From assembly GCF_036785885.1 (NCBI RefSeq), contig NC_092312.1, forward strand, positions 15,270,001 through 15,334,000: DNA of 64,000 nt. The letters are read 5' to 3'. The position numbers and the translations under genes are program-made. This document shows, piece by piece, positions 13,275 through 25,795 of this stretch. Every line of letters begins with the position of its first letter. The stretch's first letter is position 1. Source of the stretch: Coffea arabica (lineage: Eukaryota; Streptophyta; Magnoliopsida; Gentianales; Rubiaceae). The notes beneath the pieces were generated by a model. It was not told where the DNA came from and ran no database searches. It worked only from the letters and a program-made list of their open reading frames with translations.

Positions 13275-13296
13275 TAGCCGCTAACACTCTCACCCC

Positions 13297-13913
13297 TTTC
13301 GATCATTGAAAATTCTATCCGTTTGGATTAGCTGTTTTTGGGGTTGTTTTTCAAAAACAGCACTGTAGCATTTCGTTTTTCAAATACAAGTCCGTTTGGA
13401 TTAGTTGTTTTTGGGGTTGTTTTTCAAAAATTATATAAAAAACTTTTACTGTAGATGTTTTATGCATTATTTTTAGATGTATTTTTAAAACATATTTTCG
13501 AGTATTTTTATAATTTATAATTTTTATATTTTTATAACAATATATAATTATACATTTATAAATATTTATAAATAAATAAATTTATATAAAAATATATAAA
13601 TGTATTATATTATATATAATACATAATATAAATATATTTATAAATGTATAAATTATAAATGAATATTATATAAATGTATAAATGTATAAATTATAAATTT
13701 TATATTTTTATATTTATATACATTTATGCATTTATAATACATTTATTAATATTTATAAATAAATATATTTAAATATTTATAAATAAATATATTTGTACTT
13801 TTATAAATAAATATATTCATATATTTATATATAAATGTATTATATTATATATAATACATAATATAAATATATTTATAAATGTTTAAATATATTTCGATCA
13901 TTGAAAATTCTAT
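13297..13913. repeat. AT-rich insert between 22-bp direct repeats
   Basis: The 22-bp sequence TTTCGATCATTGAAAATTCTAT occurs at 13297-13318 and again at 13892-13913. Between them lie about 573 bp. These begin with two tandem copies of a MITE-like end (GTTTGGATTAGCTGTTTTTG at 13321 and a relative at 13394) and continue as nearly pure A/T sequence with many palindromes. A roughly 60-bp AT block (near 13590-13650) recurs near 13820-13880. It could be a degenerate MITE insertion that expanded as an AT minisatellite. Family unassigned. Confidence 0.6.
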
Positions 13914-15452
13914 ATTTTTGACATACATCAAGGTAAATTCATTGGAGAAATAAAGGTTGAAGAGTGTGTGTGTATTACAATGGGATTAATCCAATACAAT
14001 TCTATTTCTGATGATGGTATATCAACTATTAGTATATCTTTTTGACAAAATACACACACATACTATATATATATATATATATCAAGTATTATACTATGAA
14101 ATGGTCTGGAGGTCCCCACTCACACAGCTTCACTTATGCACATGATGACTACATGACAAAAAGAGTTGTTACAAAGCATACGTACCTGAGACGGTAACAG
14201 GCCTCACGTCCACTTTTAGCAGTGCCACGTAGAATATGGTAAATCTCTGACTATATCTTATCATTAAATTTTTTTTTCTCCTGCTCATCGGAGAGTGGGT
14301 GAGGATCTAATTATTCAGGCCCAGAAACATCACATTTATCGCAGAGTTCACAAGTAGTGTTCATAGGGCCTAGAATAGGTTGTGGCTGTGGTTTTGCGAC
14401 AGGAAAGGGGAATGGTTGTACAGACAAGTGGTAGGCAATGGTCCTGGCGGGGATGGGGGGAGGGGGGGAGTTGGTCATTTTGTTGGCATGATCGACGGGG
14501 ACTGCCAGACCTTTGTCTAAACAAACAAACAAACAAACAAACAAAGCTAAAAGGAGAACAAAAAAACATGAGCTGCAGCTGCCAAAGAAAAAGACAACTT
14601 TTTGCCTCAACCTATTACGGGTCCTGGGATCAAAGCTCTTTGCCTCAACTTATTAAGCCCCGTTTTCTTTTATTTAAAGCTTATTAAGCTCCTAAAGTAA
14701 CCGAATATAGGATTTTGGAAGGAAGGCTTTTTGATATCAAAAAATTATGGACGCAATGCAAAACCTCCCAAGCCAATTTTAAGTGATTAAAACTTTACAA
14801 GCGGAACCAAGCTCTTATTGGTAATACCCCAATACTGCTACTGCTTACTATATGTATGTTCCATAGGGTAGCGTAGGGTAGGATACGGAAGAGCTGTCTA
14901 ATCTAATCACAATGTTCGAGTTTGCTTCCGTTTTGGTCATACTACTGCATGATACCGACTACATATTGCTAATGTCGCAAAAAAAATAATTAAACTTACG
15001 AGCCTAATTCAAGTAGTAAACAAAATCAATTAGTCTAAAGATACAATAACGATTGGAGCATCTCTTTCTTTACCTTCCCCCTTCTAGAAACCACTTGGGT
15101 GGAGATTTTGCATTGGGTAGGTGGGCAGGATTCTTGTGATCCTTCCCCCAAATGCACCTGCACCTGCTACTTTACTAATTGAACCTCCAAAACCTACACA
15201 CCACATCCTCAATAATAATCATCATCATCATGAATGCATAAAAACTACTACTGCACACTTGTTTTTTTTTTTTTTTTAGTTTAAAATAAATATGGGGGTT
15301 CTCTCTTGTCATAGATCTCCACACAGGATTTCTGGCTCTAAATTAATATCCTGCATGCTACTACAAGTCCAATTTTATCTCTTTAAGAGATCTCGGCCAA
15401 AGGGTTAGGTGAGAGTTTAAAAACGATGGCATGAATTCATCTTCGTTCGAAG
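13914..15452. other. Intergenic; no gene seen
   Basis: Non-coding. It holds a TA microsatellite near 14064-14082, an AAAC microsatellite (about 14519-14545) and G-rich patches near 14450-14470. No open frame with a recognisable domain. Confidence 0.55.
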
Positions 15453-15460
15453 GTTGGAAG

Positions 15461-15848
15461 CAGTGTTTTGAAAATCGGACCGGCCGGTTCGACCGATTGA
15501 ACCGCAAACCGGTCATGGTACCGGTCCGGTTTAATGCTAGGGTTGACTTTGGCAGAAAATCGGTCAAAAACCGATTGAACCGCGAAAACCGTCGAACTGA
15601 ATTTGAACCGGCGGTTTCCGATTTTCAAGTTTTCCTCTTTTTTTTTTTTTTTAGTTTTACAAAATGCAACTATCAAGATTTAAACTCAAGACCTTTGTAA
15701 TAGAAGACCAATGTAGTAACCATTGCACCATCACATCTTATTAATTTTTTTTGATAACTTATTTATATAAAACAAATACTCATATTTCTTTTGTTCCATT
15801 TTTCTTGCAAAATCTCATCCTCTCATGACTCTTTTTTTTCTAATTTTC

Positions 15849-15901
<53 letters not shown>

Positions 15902-16522
15902 ATCTTTTCTTTTGTCACTCTTTTTTAATCAAACCTCTTTATTTTTAATTTATTGATGTTTTCTTCCATCTTTTAATTTTGTTTTTGTCCATTAAATTAA
16001 AAAAGTTAAAAAAAATTATTTTTCTTTAACTCAAATTATTTAATGCCACAACCACTCACTTTTATCTCATTTTTTTGTTTCTTATCAAATTTGCATTTCT
16101 ATTTTCGATTCTCTTTTTTAAATTGCAATATCTAAATTCCAAAACGTAAAATAAAATTTAAGTTCACAATGTCTAAATTCTCATAGACGTGAATTTTGTA
16201 TAATTTTAAAATATTGTGATATTTTTGAATTGGATTTAAGATTTTTTTGATAGATATAATTGAAATTGACATGAAATTTATTTGTTTTAACTTATAATTT
16301 TAAAATTTTATTTTTAAAAATCCAAATTATTCAAAAATAGTAAACTTTTCATCATATAAAGTATTAAATTATCCATTACATGTCTTATTTTGTGCATATA
16401 TATATTTATATAAATTATTTTTTAAAAAATTCATTGAACCGAGGTTGAATCGGTTCGATCGATTGAATCTCGACCCTTTTACTTCACCGGTTCAATTAAC
16501 CGATCCGATTTTTAAAACATTG
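15461..16522. mobile_element. Non-autonomous hAT-like element, about 1.06 kb
   Basis: The ends are inverted repeats: the left begins CAGTGTTTTGAAAATCGGAC and the right, reverse-complemented, CAATGTTTTAAAAATCGGAT. The 8-bp direct repeat GTTGGAAG flanks it exactly (15453-15460 and 16523-16530). Both ends are rich in ACCGGT/CCGGTT motifs, as in the autonomous hAT at 22364-27195. The interior is AT-rich, contains a 48-bp CT microsatellite (about 15850-15897) and a tRNA-like SINE remnant (about 15638-15742), and encodes no transposase. Confidence 0.85.
15638..15742 (-). mobile_element. tRNA-like SINE remnant nested in the hAT-like element
   Basis: On the minus strand there is a box A-like TGGTGCAATGG, then after about 32 bp a box B-like GAGTTTAAATC, then an A tail (poly-T at 15638-15652 on the plus strand). 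Order and spacing fit a pol III promoter. I find no clean target duplication, so it may be an old insertion or an ancestral part of the host element. Confidence 0.5.
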
Positions 16523-16530
16523 GTTGGAAG

Positions 16531-19150
16531 TTGGAACTTGGAAGGAGCAGCGGCCAGTACCGTTGTAGATCCTCTTTTCTTCTTCTTCTTGGAAGAAATG
16601 GGATTCAGTGATGAATGATATTATTATTACACAGATTTCACATCTAATACTTAGTGCCTCCTCTTTAGTCTTTTCAACCAAATAACGTCTTGACTTTTCG
16701 AGGATTATTTTTTGACACGTTTTCAACTACTTTTTAACTTGTTCCTGATACTCACAACTTCAAAAGAAATTTTTCTATGAAAACCTTCCAAAAGTCTCGA
16801 GAACTACCATTCAAACATGCTTTAAAATTTTCTTCTGGATGAGGCCGCGTGGCTTTCAATTTCTAGGAAGCCCTAAAACTGATCCTGATGAAACAAAAAA
16901 AGTGGAAATTGAGTTTTTTTTTAAAAACTGAAGGAAGGAAGGAATAAAATATATATATATTTTTTTAAAAAAAATGTGAAATCGAGTTTCACTTTCCTGC
17001 TCTTCCAACAGATGAGATCACAGGATAAGAGTTGAAATCATCTGTTGATGATAAAAAAGTAACCGTCACCAAATTTGGATGAGGAATGTGAGGTCATCAA
17101 AGGCAGACGGACTGAAAATGCGCATGCGGCGCGCACGATAGCAGGAGCCCAGCCGGTGAGAGTAGTTAACGAGTTTGGTGAGATATGATGAAAGTGATGG
17201 GGCCCACACAAACAACAAAGCAGTGATTACGGTCCGGAGCAGCACGGCCAACGGTTGACTCCTGACTATCGATGTTGACTTGTTTATATTATCATCGATT
17301 CCATGATTAATGTTTGCCTTTCATGGCAGTCGGTCATCTCATCTTCTTCTTCTTCTATTCTAAAAGTAATCAGCCAACTCCGTCGGCTACCTTAGTAGTG
17401 GTAAAACACACAGAAAATCGCAGCAGCAATGCAGCCTTCTGATCTAGAGGATCCTCCCACGTCGTAATAATAGATTCTAATGAGTTTGAGTTTGAAATTT
17501 TAATACATCTAATCGTGATAATGAAATTAATTCTTATGTTATTATCAGGGCACAATATCATTAACTAATGAAAATACTCGAAGTTTTTTGTGTTTTTCTT
17601 CATCCCTTTCTTGGCGTCAACAAGAGAGCTCTGTGCCATTACAGAATCCAACCAACCGAGTTCACGGAAAATTGTGTTTTGAGAATTTCACGGGATGGAT
17701 TGAGAAATTTGACGAAGGTTTTGAAATCCATCCAAATTGCTCTGGTTGTTTGAATTACTTAAGAGGTAATTTGGGCTTACAATTTATCAATTATATAAAT
17801 ACATTCACTTTAAATGCTAGAATAATGAGTGATTTATAAATTCATATACCTCCTCCCAAATAATCTAAACAACTAGAAAAAATTCGACAAGATCGATTAT
17901 CACTCAATCGAAACGCATGCGTTTCATGCTTTAAAAGTTTAAAACCCGTCATCACACAAGTAGCTAAAAACGGCGGGACCACAGAAAGCATTTCATTGCG
18001 GAGCAAACAAAAGGTCTGGCAAAGATAACCACAAATCTGTGAGGATGAAGCAGTCCAAACAAGGCTGCTAGCGAATTACGCAAGACAAGAGCTTGGAGAT
18101 TGCAAGATTCGCAGGGTGGGGGTGAAGGAAATGATCTTCACTTCATGTGGAAAATTGAGAGTTGAAAAAAAAAAAAAAAAAATCTGCAGTTCGAATCCTC
18201 GAGCACCTGCTTCAGCGTTAATGCGGGTTCCGGTTCTGGCATTAAATTAAATAGATAGTGAAACGTAATTAATTGGGCTACCATACTTTTAGTAATTAAT
18301 TGGAAAACTATGGCACACCAACTTTTAAGTGGAGTGGATGTGTACAATATTTTATACTACAAAAAAGTAACACAAAGAAACCAATAAAAAAGAAAGAAAG
18401 AAAAGGTATGTTGAATTCGTCGGTTCAACTTGTTAACTTTCTTGCATGTTTGGATCTAACAGAGTCAGATCCGAAGAGTGTTAACTCTATTGTTTTGGAT
18501 GACGGTCGCCCTGGTTGTCCAGTTTGATCTGTAGCCATCCTTTCTTGAAGCCCAACAGCTGCATTCATGAAATGGGCCACAGTGTTTATGACACATTTAC
18601 CAGCACCATGGATCGGGATGCCCAAAGGCATATGCTCTTCTCCCAAATGGACTTTCATGCTTTTAAGTGTGGCACAGAATTATGCTTCCCTACCCAATCC
18701 TTTTTTTTTTTTAACGAAGAGAGCTCTGATGAGGAAAGCAACCTCTCAAAACCAAGAGTGAGGTCGTCGCTTTACAGTTTGTAATTTTCGGTTGGCTCTG
18801 GCCATAATTCCTTGGCGGGGTGCTTTCTAGCCCGCTCGTATTGTAAAACCGAGCGCTGAAGTTCCCGGCGTGGCCAGTGCGCCTTATTACTAATGGGCTT
18901 TTTGTGTTTTGTTTGGGCCTTTACATTTCATTCGTTTGGGTAATGCTTCAATTTATCTCTGGCTGCCGGGCGCATCCCAAGCCAACGAAAAAATTTGGGG
19001 GAGTGGCTTTTTCTTTTTGGGAACGGGGAGGGTGTGTTCGGAAAGGGGGAAAGCGCACGGTTAAAGACTTAGAAGGCTATGCTCAAGCTCAAACCAAACT
19101 TCGAGTATCATGTAAATTATCTCAAGTAACACACTTCGATGCAAAACAAT
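16531..19150. other. Intergenic; no gene seen
   Basis: AT-rich non-coding DNA between the hAT-like element and the 3' side of PAD1. Several 60-90 codon frames occur on both strands but none has a domain, a good codon pattern or splice support. The segment 18780-19070 is richer in G+C than its surroundings without any recognisable product. Confidence 0.5.
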
Positions 19151-19325
19151 AAAATGTTTGATAAGAAATAAAAAGACCAAAGTTTGTCACGTGAAAACGT
19201 TGTAGCGGTTGCTTGGATCCTGCCTGAGAAGCCAGTACTTGACAAACAAGGGATTATGGTCTGAGCAAATAACACATAACAGAGTACAAAACACAGGCAT
19301 TTTCTAAGCAAATATTGCAGTCAAT

Positions 19326-22081
19326 CTAGGTTTCTTTTTGAGGAGCCTTCTTGGCAGCCTCTGCAGCTGCTTTCTCCTCCTCAATTTCAGCAACAATTGC
19401 ATCAATTTCAGCTTCTTCAAGTTGCCTCAGCCCATCTTTTTTCGTCATCACAGCTACTTCTATATTCTTCCCACCACTCTCAACGACCTTAATACATGAC
19501 ATTAACAAGTCAAAAGCGTGTGTATTTAACTCAACAGATCAATAATTTACTCCACAAATAAAGCGACAATGCCCAAAAAAAAAAACAAACGAAAGGCTAA
19601 AACCCATCTGAAAATGGTTAAAGGCAGCTTTTTTGGGCTCCATTATGGTAATTAAACATGTAATCTGCTCAATACGCTTTGTCACTCAACGTTGAACTAA
19701 GAAGTTCACGGTGGCAGTCTCAAAGGAATTCAAAACGGATTATTAAATATAACATTTCAAAAACTTTATGAGCTCTGTAAAACATTTAATTGGTGCAGCT
19801 AAATCATGGTTAAATATGAATGGGTCGAAAAAGAAGAGAGCAATGCTGAATTCCAAGGTGATGGTCATTACTGTGAGCACAAGATGATCACAAATGGGTA
19901 ACACAAGTATTTAACAAAAAGAATTCCCGTAAGACTGCATTACTTGTTTGTTAACCATAGCTGCTAGGAAAAATTACTCCCTCAAGGACCTTTCTATGCT
20001 TTAGGCTCACGGAAATCTGGAAAGAGGAATTGAGAGGGCCTTTTGCAAAGGATGCGAGGATGACAGTTGTTATACAATACAATGATCTTCTCAGAAAAAT
20101 CTAGGATAAACATAGGAGTATTCACAACTACAGCATATGAAGCTTCCCTGTGCCTGCCATGAATATAACAGCAGAACAAAAACAGGAGATAAACAAAAAT
20201 TAGGAAGTCCAAATTACATTTACGTGAAATGTACTGCTATATTCCAACAACACCCTAAACCCATAAACCAATTAGGCATCCTTCCCTCTGTCCAAAAGGC
20301 CAGAAAAACAAATGCAAACACAGGATCATAGAGCCATCTTTTTTTTTTCCTCTTTTGCCAATAAACCATGACCAAATTTAGCCTCAGAGCATGATAAGCA
20401 GGAGCTGCTTAAAATTTACAAGAAATTCCCAACAAGGGCATGCCAGAGATATTTTGTTATTTCATTCAATGATTTTGCTTGTCAATGCTTTAGGCAATGC
20501 AAGTTGAGTTTTAAGTTGTATCCAAAGTGCTCAAAAGCTTGCCTGTTAGAGATGCACAAACCAATACAGATTTAAGTGGTTACAAGCAAAAGAATATAAG
20601 CCACAACCATGTGCTTGCTAAGAATAGTAGATCAGATGTTGCACAAAATCCAAATGAAAAGAGTTAAAAAGTCATAGAGTAATATAGAATAAGCCGAAAA
20701 AAATTCCAAGACAGCAGCAGCATACGACAAACATAAACAAGGCATTTGCTATTTTGCTGGGATGACTTACTTCAAGCAATGCACGAATAGCTAGTTTTAC
20801 AGTTTCTTGGCCAGCTGTTTCCTTGTAATTCTTCTCCAGAAACTCCCTGATAGAGTTTGAGTTTCTCCCAGTTGCATTGGCTTTCCACGCTGAAAATGTT
20901 CCTGAAGGATCTGTCTGATATAACGCAGGGACACCTGTGTATGGGTCAAAGCCAATTATCAAAGTGGAAAGGCCAAATGGTCTTACACCACCACTTTGTG
21001 TATACTTCTGCTGAAGTCCAGCGATGTAGCGCGTAATATACTCAACGGTGACCGGATCCTCAACTGTAAGTCTATGACTTTGACATTCAATACGTGCCCG
21101 GTTTATCAAAACACGAGCATCTGCTTTCAGTCCAGCACAGGCCAATGCAATATGATCATCTAAATTCACAATCTTTCTAACCGATCTGAAAATAAGAACC
21201 ACCAATTAAAAATATTCAGCAAGAAATCTAAGGCAGGCAGAGGGCAAACAATATATATAGTGCAACCATGTTTCAATAACTAATAGCCATTGCATACTCA
21301 CTTCAAACCTAAAATCATACTAAGCAAGAGAATTAACAAGCAATAAAACACACTCACATGCACACAAAGAGGAAACGGGCTTAGCCAAGAAATTTTGGCT
21401 GATTAACACAATTTCACAAGTACTTCAAGAAGAATGAGCCAGGTTCCTCAGTAATCAATTTATACACAAATTAAAAATTTTTCCGGATTTGTTACCCCGG
21501 CTTCACCACTGCTCCCTAAAATCAAAAAGCCCCCTTTTATTTTTTCCAAGGCACTAAAATCAAAAAGCTGACCGAGCACAGGTTAATCTTTTTTTTTTTT
21601 TTTTTCCAAACGGAGAATCATTTCAGTACAAGAAAACCCGCATCTTTCATGCAGCCTTAATCAATAGATCAGATTAAAATTAGATTCCCTAGAAAAAAAA
21701 ACTTCAATTCCAAAACCCTAAAGCCTAAACCCAAATTAGCTTGGTAACAGCCCACAATAACCAACCAAAAGTTGCTCCGACTAACAGGGTACCCAGAATT
21801 TCGATTAAGTAACAAACCTAAACAGTAGCTATGAAGATGGAATATATAAAAGAAAAGAACAAAAAAAAAGGGATGGGTGAATGAATAGATTTGAGAAGTT
21901 GGACCTACCTGGAGTCTTGAAGCTTAGGAGTAGACTTCTTCTCGACACCAAGGACGATAGTGTCGGTTCCACGGACACCAACGGCGGCGTTTCCTTTCCG
22001 GACGGCCTCGAGGGCGTACTCCACCTGAAAAAGATGTCCGTCGGGGGAGAAAACAGTAATGGCTCTGTCGTATCTAGCCAT
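19326..22081 (-). CDS. PAD1: 20S proteasome subunit alpha type-7
   Basis: Alpha-4 (alpha type-7) ring subunit of the 20S core proteasome, in cytosol and nucleus; it is structural and gating rather than catalytic. Exons read on the minus strand are 22081-21909, 21185-20771 and 19487-19326, joining in frame to 249 aa, the usual length (about 250). Seen: the proteasome alpha N-terminal signature [20 protein letters not shown] at residues 4-23, [20 protein letters not shown] in exon 1, [13 protein letters not shown] in exon 2, and an acidic-basic C-terminal tail rich in Glu, Ala and Lys ending APQKET. The start is the first ATG of exon 1, two codons before the conserved signature. Introns are 723 and 1283 bp. 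Only about 275 bp separates the ATG from a 4.8-kb hAT transposon, so much of the ancestral promoter may have been displaced. Confidence 0.97.
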
Positions 22082-22355
22082 CTATCTGTGCCTGTATAGG
22101 GTATGCTACGTATTCGTACAGTTTTTTTGGGGTTGGGCTTGTGGTTTGGGATCTCTGGCTCGACACTTTTAGACTTCCAGGGAAGAGAGAGAGAGGGATG
22201 AAAGCGTGAAGAAGGGGAAGAGGATTCAGAGGGAACTTGGGGGAGAAGTCACCAGTAGCACACGATGTCGTTTCCAATTACTTTTTGTACTACAAGTAAC
22301 AAGTGACTAGTCCCAGTAGAACTATATAGTTTTTTTTTTTTTTTTTTTTTCTTTA

Positions 22356-22363
22356 GCGGAAAC
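22356..22363. repeat. 8-bp target duplication, left copy
   Basis: GCGGAAAC directly precedes the hAT terminus and recurs exactly at 27196-27203 just after the other terminus. Confidence 0.92.
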
Positions 22364-22448
22364 CAATGTTTTCAAACCCGGACCGTCAATCGAACCGGTG
22401 AGATGAAAGGGTCGAGGTTCAACCGGTCGGACCGGTTCAACCGGGGTT

Positions 22449-22451
22449 CAA

Positions 22452-22537
<86 letters not shown>
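22449..22537. repeat. AAAT then AT microsatellites in the hAT element
   Basis: About a dozen AAAT units (22449-22500) run straight into an AT tract (about 22499-22537), between the left subterminal region and the 3' end of the transposase gene. Confidence 0.9.
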
Positions 22538-22547
<10 letters not shown>

Positions 22548-22945
22548 CCTATGCATAGAATAAGATATAAATGCTGAACCATAATAAATATAAGAGCAAT
22601 ATCCAACAATTAACACACACAATTAACATAGTTATGAAACTTACATGTCCAATTGTCTAAATATTAAAATTAACAAAAAAAAAATACAAGTCTAGAAAAC
22701 AATCAAAAGGTCCAAACGAGTCCAATTTCTGAAGCTTCTATAATCTTCTTCATAATTCTGGGACAACAAAGCTTCAAAAAAAGCCATCTTGACAAGTCAT
22801 CATCATCATCCAAGACCATTATATGAATCACTGACAAGTGATAAAAGTATAAAATCATATTAGTTTCATCACACCAACTGATACAAATCTTAAAAATAAA
22901 AATAAAAGAGTACAAATAATTCTATACCAATTACCATTTGAACAT

Positions 22946-25529
22946 TTAATGCCAATCATCATCTTCATCATTAAAAAAGTTTCGACGCTGAAATGTTTCT
23001 AAATCAACATCTTCTGCTTCCTCTTCATTATCTAAAAAATCAACATATTTAATTATATACATATTCAACAATTGAATATCATATCATACTAGCTTTATTT
23101 TTGCATCAAACTAATGATTTATGTCAAACTAACCTTCAAGTTGTTCAGAATTTGAACATTGACCATGAATTGGAAGTTCTTCAAGCTCTTCCTCTAACTC
23201 CTCATAATCAAGCTCCCCTTCTTGTTCTTCTTCAACCACCCAAAATTCTGTTTTATCAATTGACTCATAATCAACGGGATCATACGATCTCTTTTGCTGA
23301 TTATGCCTACAATATATATATATACACACAACATATACACTTAGTTAGTACTAAAATATTTTCTTAAAAAGAATGAAATGTCATTTATAAAAATAAACCA
23401 TTTACATATACCTATACTGCAAACGCAAATTGTAATGCACATATACAAGATCATTGAGCCTTTGATGCTCCAACCTATTCCTTTTCTTAGTATGAATACG
23501 TTCAAAAACACTCCAATTACGCTCACATCCTGAAGAAGAAGCTGTTTGACTCAAAACCCGAATTGCAAGTTTTTGTAAGTTGGGAGCATCACAACCAAAG
23601 AGCTTCCACCAATTCTCTGTCATATTCAAAATTTAAATATAAACAAAATATTTATAAATTAGATATATATATATATATTAGAGAGATTCAAATGCTAGAA
23701 AAATATAAATTACCTGGTCTATCTTTCTTGCTAGTAAGAATAGCAAGTTTTCTGCCAAAACTTCCCTCCCGCTCTCGATACATTCCAATTTCTCTTGTTA
23801 AATTTTCCACACTACACCAATCCACCTTTGATTCTATGTAATCCAACAAACCATTTGTAATTTCTGGATGTGTAGAGAATGTGGCGGTGTCATATTGAAA
23901 AGCGGGATTTAAAAAATATGCCGTAGCATGCAAATTTTTCCTCAACATCCTATCCCATCGGTCATTGATGATATCAATGTAAGGCTTATATAGTCTTTCA
24001 CTACTCCTGAACAACTTCTTGATTCCAGTAATTGCTCTAAACATACCTTCATACACATACCCCAAAGAAGGCCTTTCATCAGTGTCACAAACTCTCAACA
24101 ACCGAATAATAGGACCCATTATTCTCACCGTAATCAAACAATTATTCCAAAATCTATCATCCAAAACAATTTGTTTGACCTCTTTTCCTTTGTTCATTTT
24201 CAAGAACTTTTTGTAATCTCCGCTAGTGACTAAAGCTTGTAAGCTGTCTTTGTGATCATGTAAGCTCTTTAGTGCAATAAAAGTGGTGGCAAATCGAGTC
24301 TCCCCCGGACGAATAATCTCCCTCCACCCATTAGTTTTTCTCAGCCAATTTAGAACATATTTATGATTATACACAAAAACAGTTACTGTAGCAGCAAGAG
24401 CCACTAGAGATTTAACAGTACCCATTTCACCAATATCCTTCAAAATCAAATTGATACAATGGGCAGCACATGGAGACCAGCAAATAGTTGGATATCTTTC
24501 ATTTAATAAAGTTCCAGCAGCCTTATAATTGCTAGCATTATCAGTGACTAAATGCACCACATTTTTTGAACCAACCATTTCAACAATTTCAGCAAACAGA
24601 TTGCACAAATTTTCTGCATTTGTCACAATGTCCGATGCATCTATAGACTTGATAAAAGATATACCCTTAGGACAATAAACCAGAAAATTAATCAATGGTC
24701 TTTGTCTACTATCTTTCCATCCATCACCCATTATAGTGCATCCAGTTTCAGCCCAAGTATTTCGAAATGAATCAACAACTAACTGCACATCTTTCTTAGC
24801 ATCTCGCAACAAAGTGACTCGCAAGGAATGATAAGATGGAGCTTTATAACCATGACCCATTGATGCAATTTGATCGATAGCTTTTTGAAAAAATGGAGAA
24901 TTAACAGCATTAATGGGAATACATGCATCATAGAACCAAAGAGCAATGGCCATATCAGTATTTTGCCATTTATCCTTACTTTGCAAACAAGCTTTGATAG
25001 TAGGTTGAGCACTATCACGTCCACCCTTAAAGAAAGCATGAATACCTGTAGGGGCAGTGGTTTTTCTCTTTCCTTTACCTAATGATGTACCAGCCTCATT
25101 CATTGAAATTTCCCTTATTCGAGGAGGTGGAACCTCTTGCACTTCATCACCGACAAATTCGTGCACTGGTTGACCAAAAGGACTTTCAACCCCAAAATCT
25201 CCTCTTTTTTCTTTAGATTTTTTATCATTTTCTTGCAAACATGTTAATATTGCAAGCCTCACTGCTGGATCAACATTTGGACATGAAGTAACACTGCCCG
25301 TTACTCCTGCCAAGTGTTGCTTCATTCGGTGGATGCCACCCCCATGAAACACTTTAAAACAATAAGTGCATGTCATGGTTTTTCTTCCTTGTGCATTTCT
25401 GCCCTCAGAAACATATCCCCATGCTATATCTGTCTTTTGCCTATGACCTTGGGGCTGACTTGCAGATCCCTCACTATTGAATGGTCCCCCCGGTGAACAT
25501 TGTGAGTTACTACCGCTACCAGCCTCCAT
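22946..25529 (-). CDS. hAT transposase with BED finger, four exons
   Basis: Cut-and-paste transposase. Exons on the minus strand, read from GT-AG sites, are 25529-23714, 23616-23412, 23306-23134 and 23031-22946; they join in frame to 759 aa ending in TAA. The BED-type zinc finger is near residues 35-85 (C54, C57, H67, H72; CTYC and GGGIHRMKQH). The catalytic RNase H-like core shows MGDGWKD (D269), HLVTDNASNYKAAG (D330) and SPCAAHCINL (C354/H357). The C-terminal hAT dimerisation region, in exons 2-3, shows ENWWKLFG and SSSGCERNWSVFERIHTKKR. The protein ends in an acidic tail (EELEEELEEL, then DVDLETFQRR). An acceptor (TTTTAG) lies directly before the ATG, so the leader probably has its own intron. 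No stop or frameshift is seen. Confidence 0.9.
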
Positions 25530-25636
25530 CCTAAAATGAGATATTTAAAAATAACTAGTCTTAACAAATAATTAATATACACAAACTGAAACAAATTATT
25601 AAAGCTATTCGTATTTGGGAACTGAAACTGTCACCA

Positions 25637-25795
25637 AAAGATCTAAAGGGGTTAATGGAGACAATGAAACAACCGTTTAGCACGAGTGAAGTTAATTCCC
25701 TAAGCCTTGTGCATTTCTTGAGGGTGTTAAGTATCTTCACGATAACTGGATTTTGCACAGAGATTTAAAGACATCAAATATACTTTTAAAAAATA
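25637..25795 (+). pseudogene. Captured CDKG (CDK11-type) protein kinase fragment
   Basis: On the strand opposite the transposase, one frame reads KDLKGLMETMKQPFSTSEV and, after a net 2-bp shift, a second frame reads [20 protein letters not shown] and then NILLKN. This is the alpha-D/alpha-E helix and catalytic loop (HRDLKTSN) of plant CDKG kinases, where EHDLKGLMETMKQPFS and [20 protein letters not shown] are hallmarks. Flanking DNA does not continue the kinase on either side. It is therefore a short host-gene piece taken up by the hAT element (transduplication) and now non-coding. A transposase transcript started at the right end would contain it in antisense, probably within a leader intron. 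Identity is firm; the function of the copy is unknown. Confidence 0.85.

Noticed and set aside
13319-13891. AT-rich palindromic block considered as a replication origin or attachment region
   Set aside because: Composition alone cannot support that; repeat expansion is the simpler reading.
18425-18658. 77-codon minus-strand frame with plausible composition
   Set aside because: No recognisable family, no continuation by splicing, and a plus-strand frame over the same bases is equally open.
22449-22537. Regular repeats considered as a CRISPR-like array
   Set aside because: Pure microsatellite without spacers, in a plant nuclear genome.
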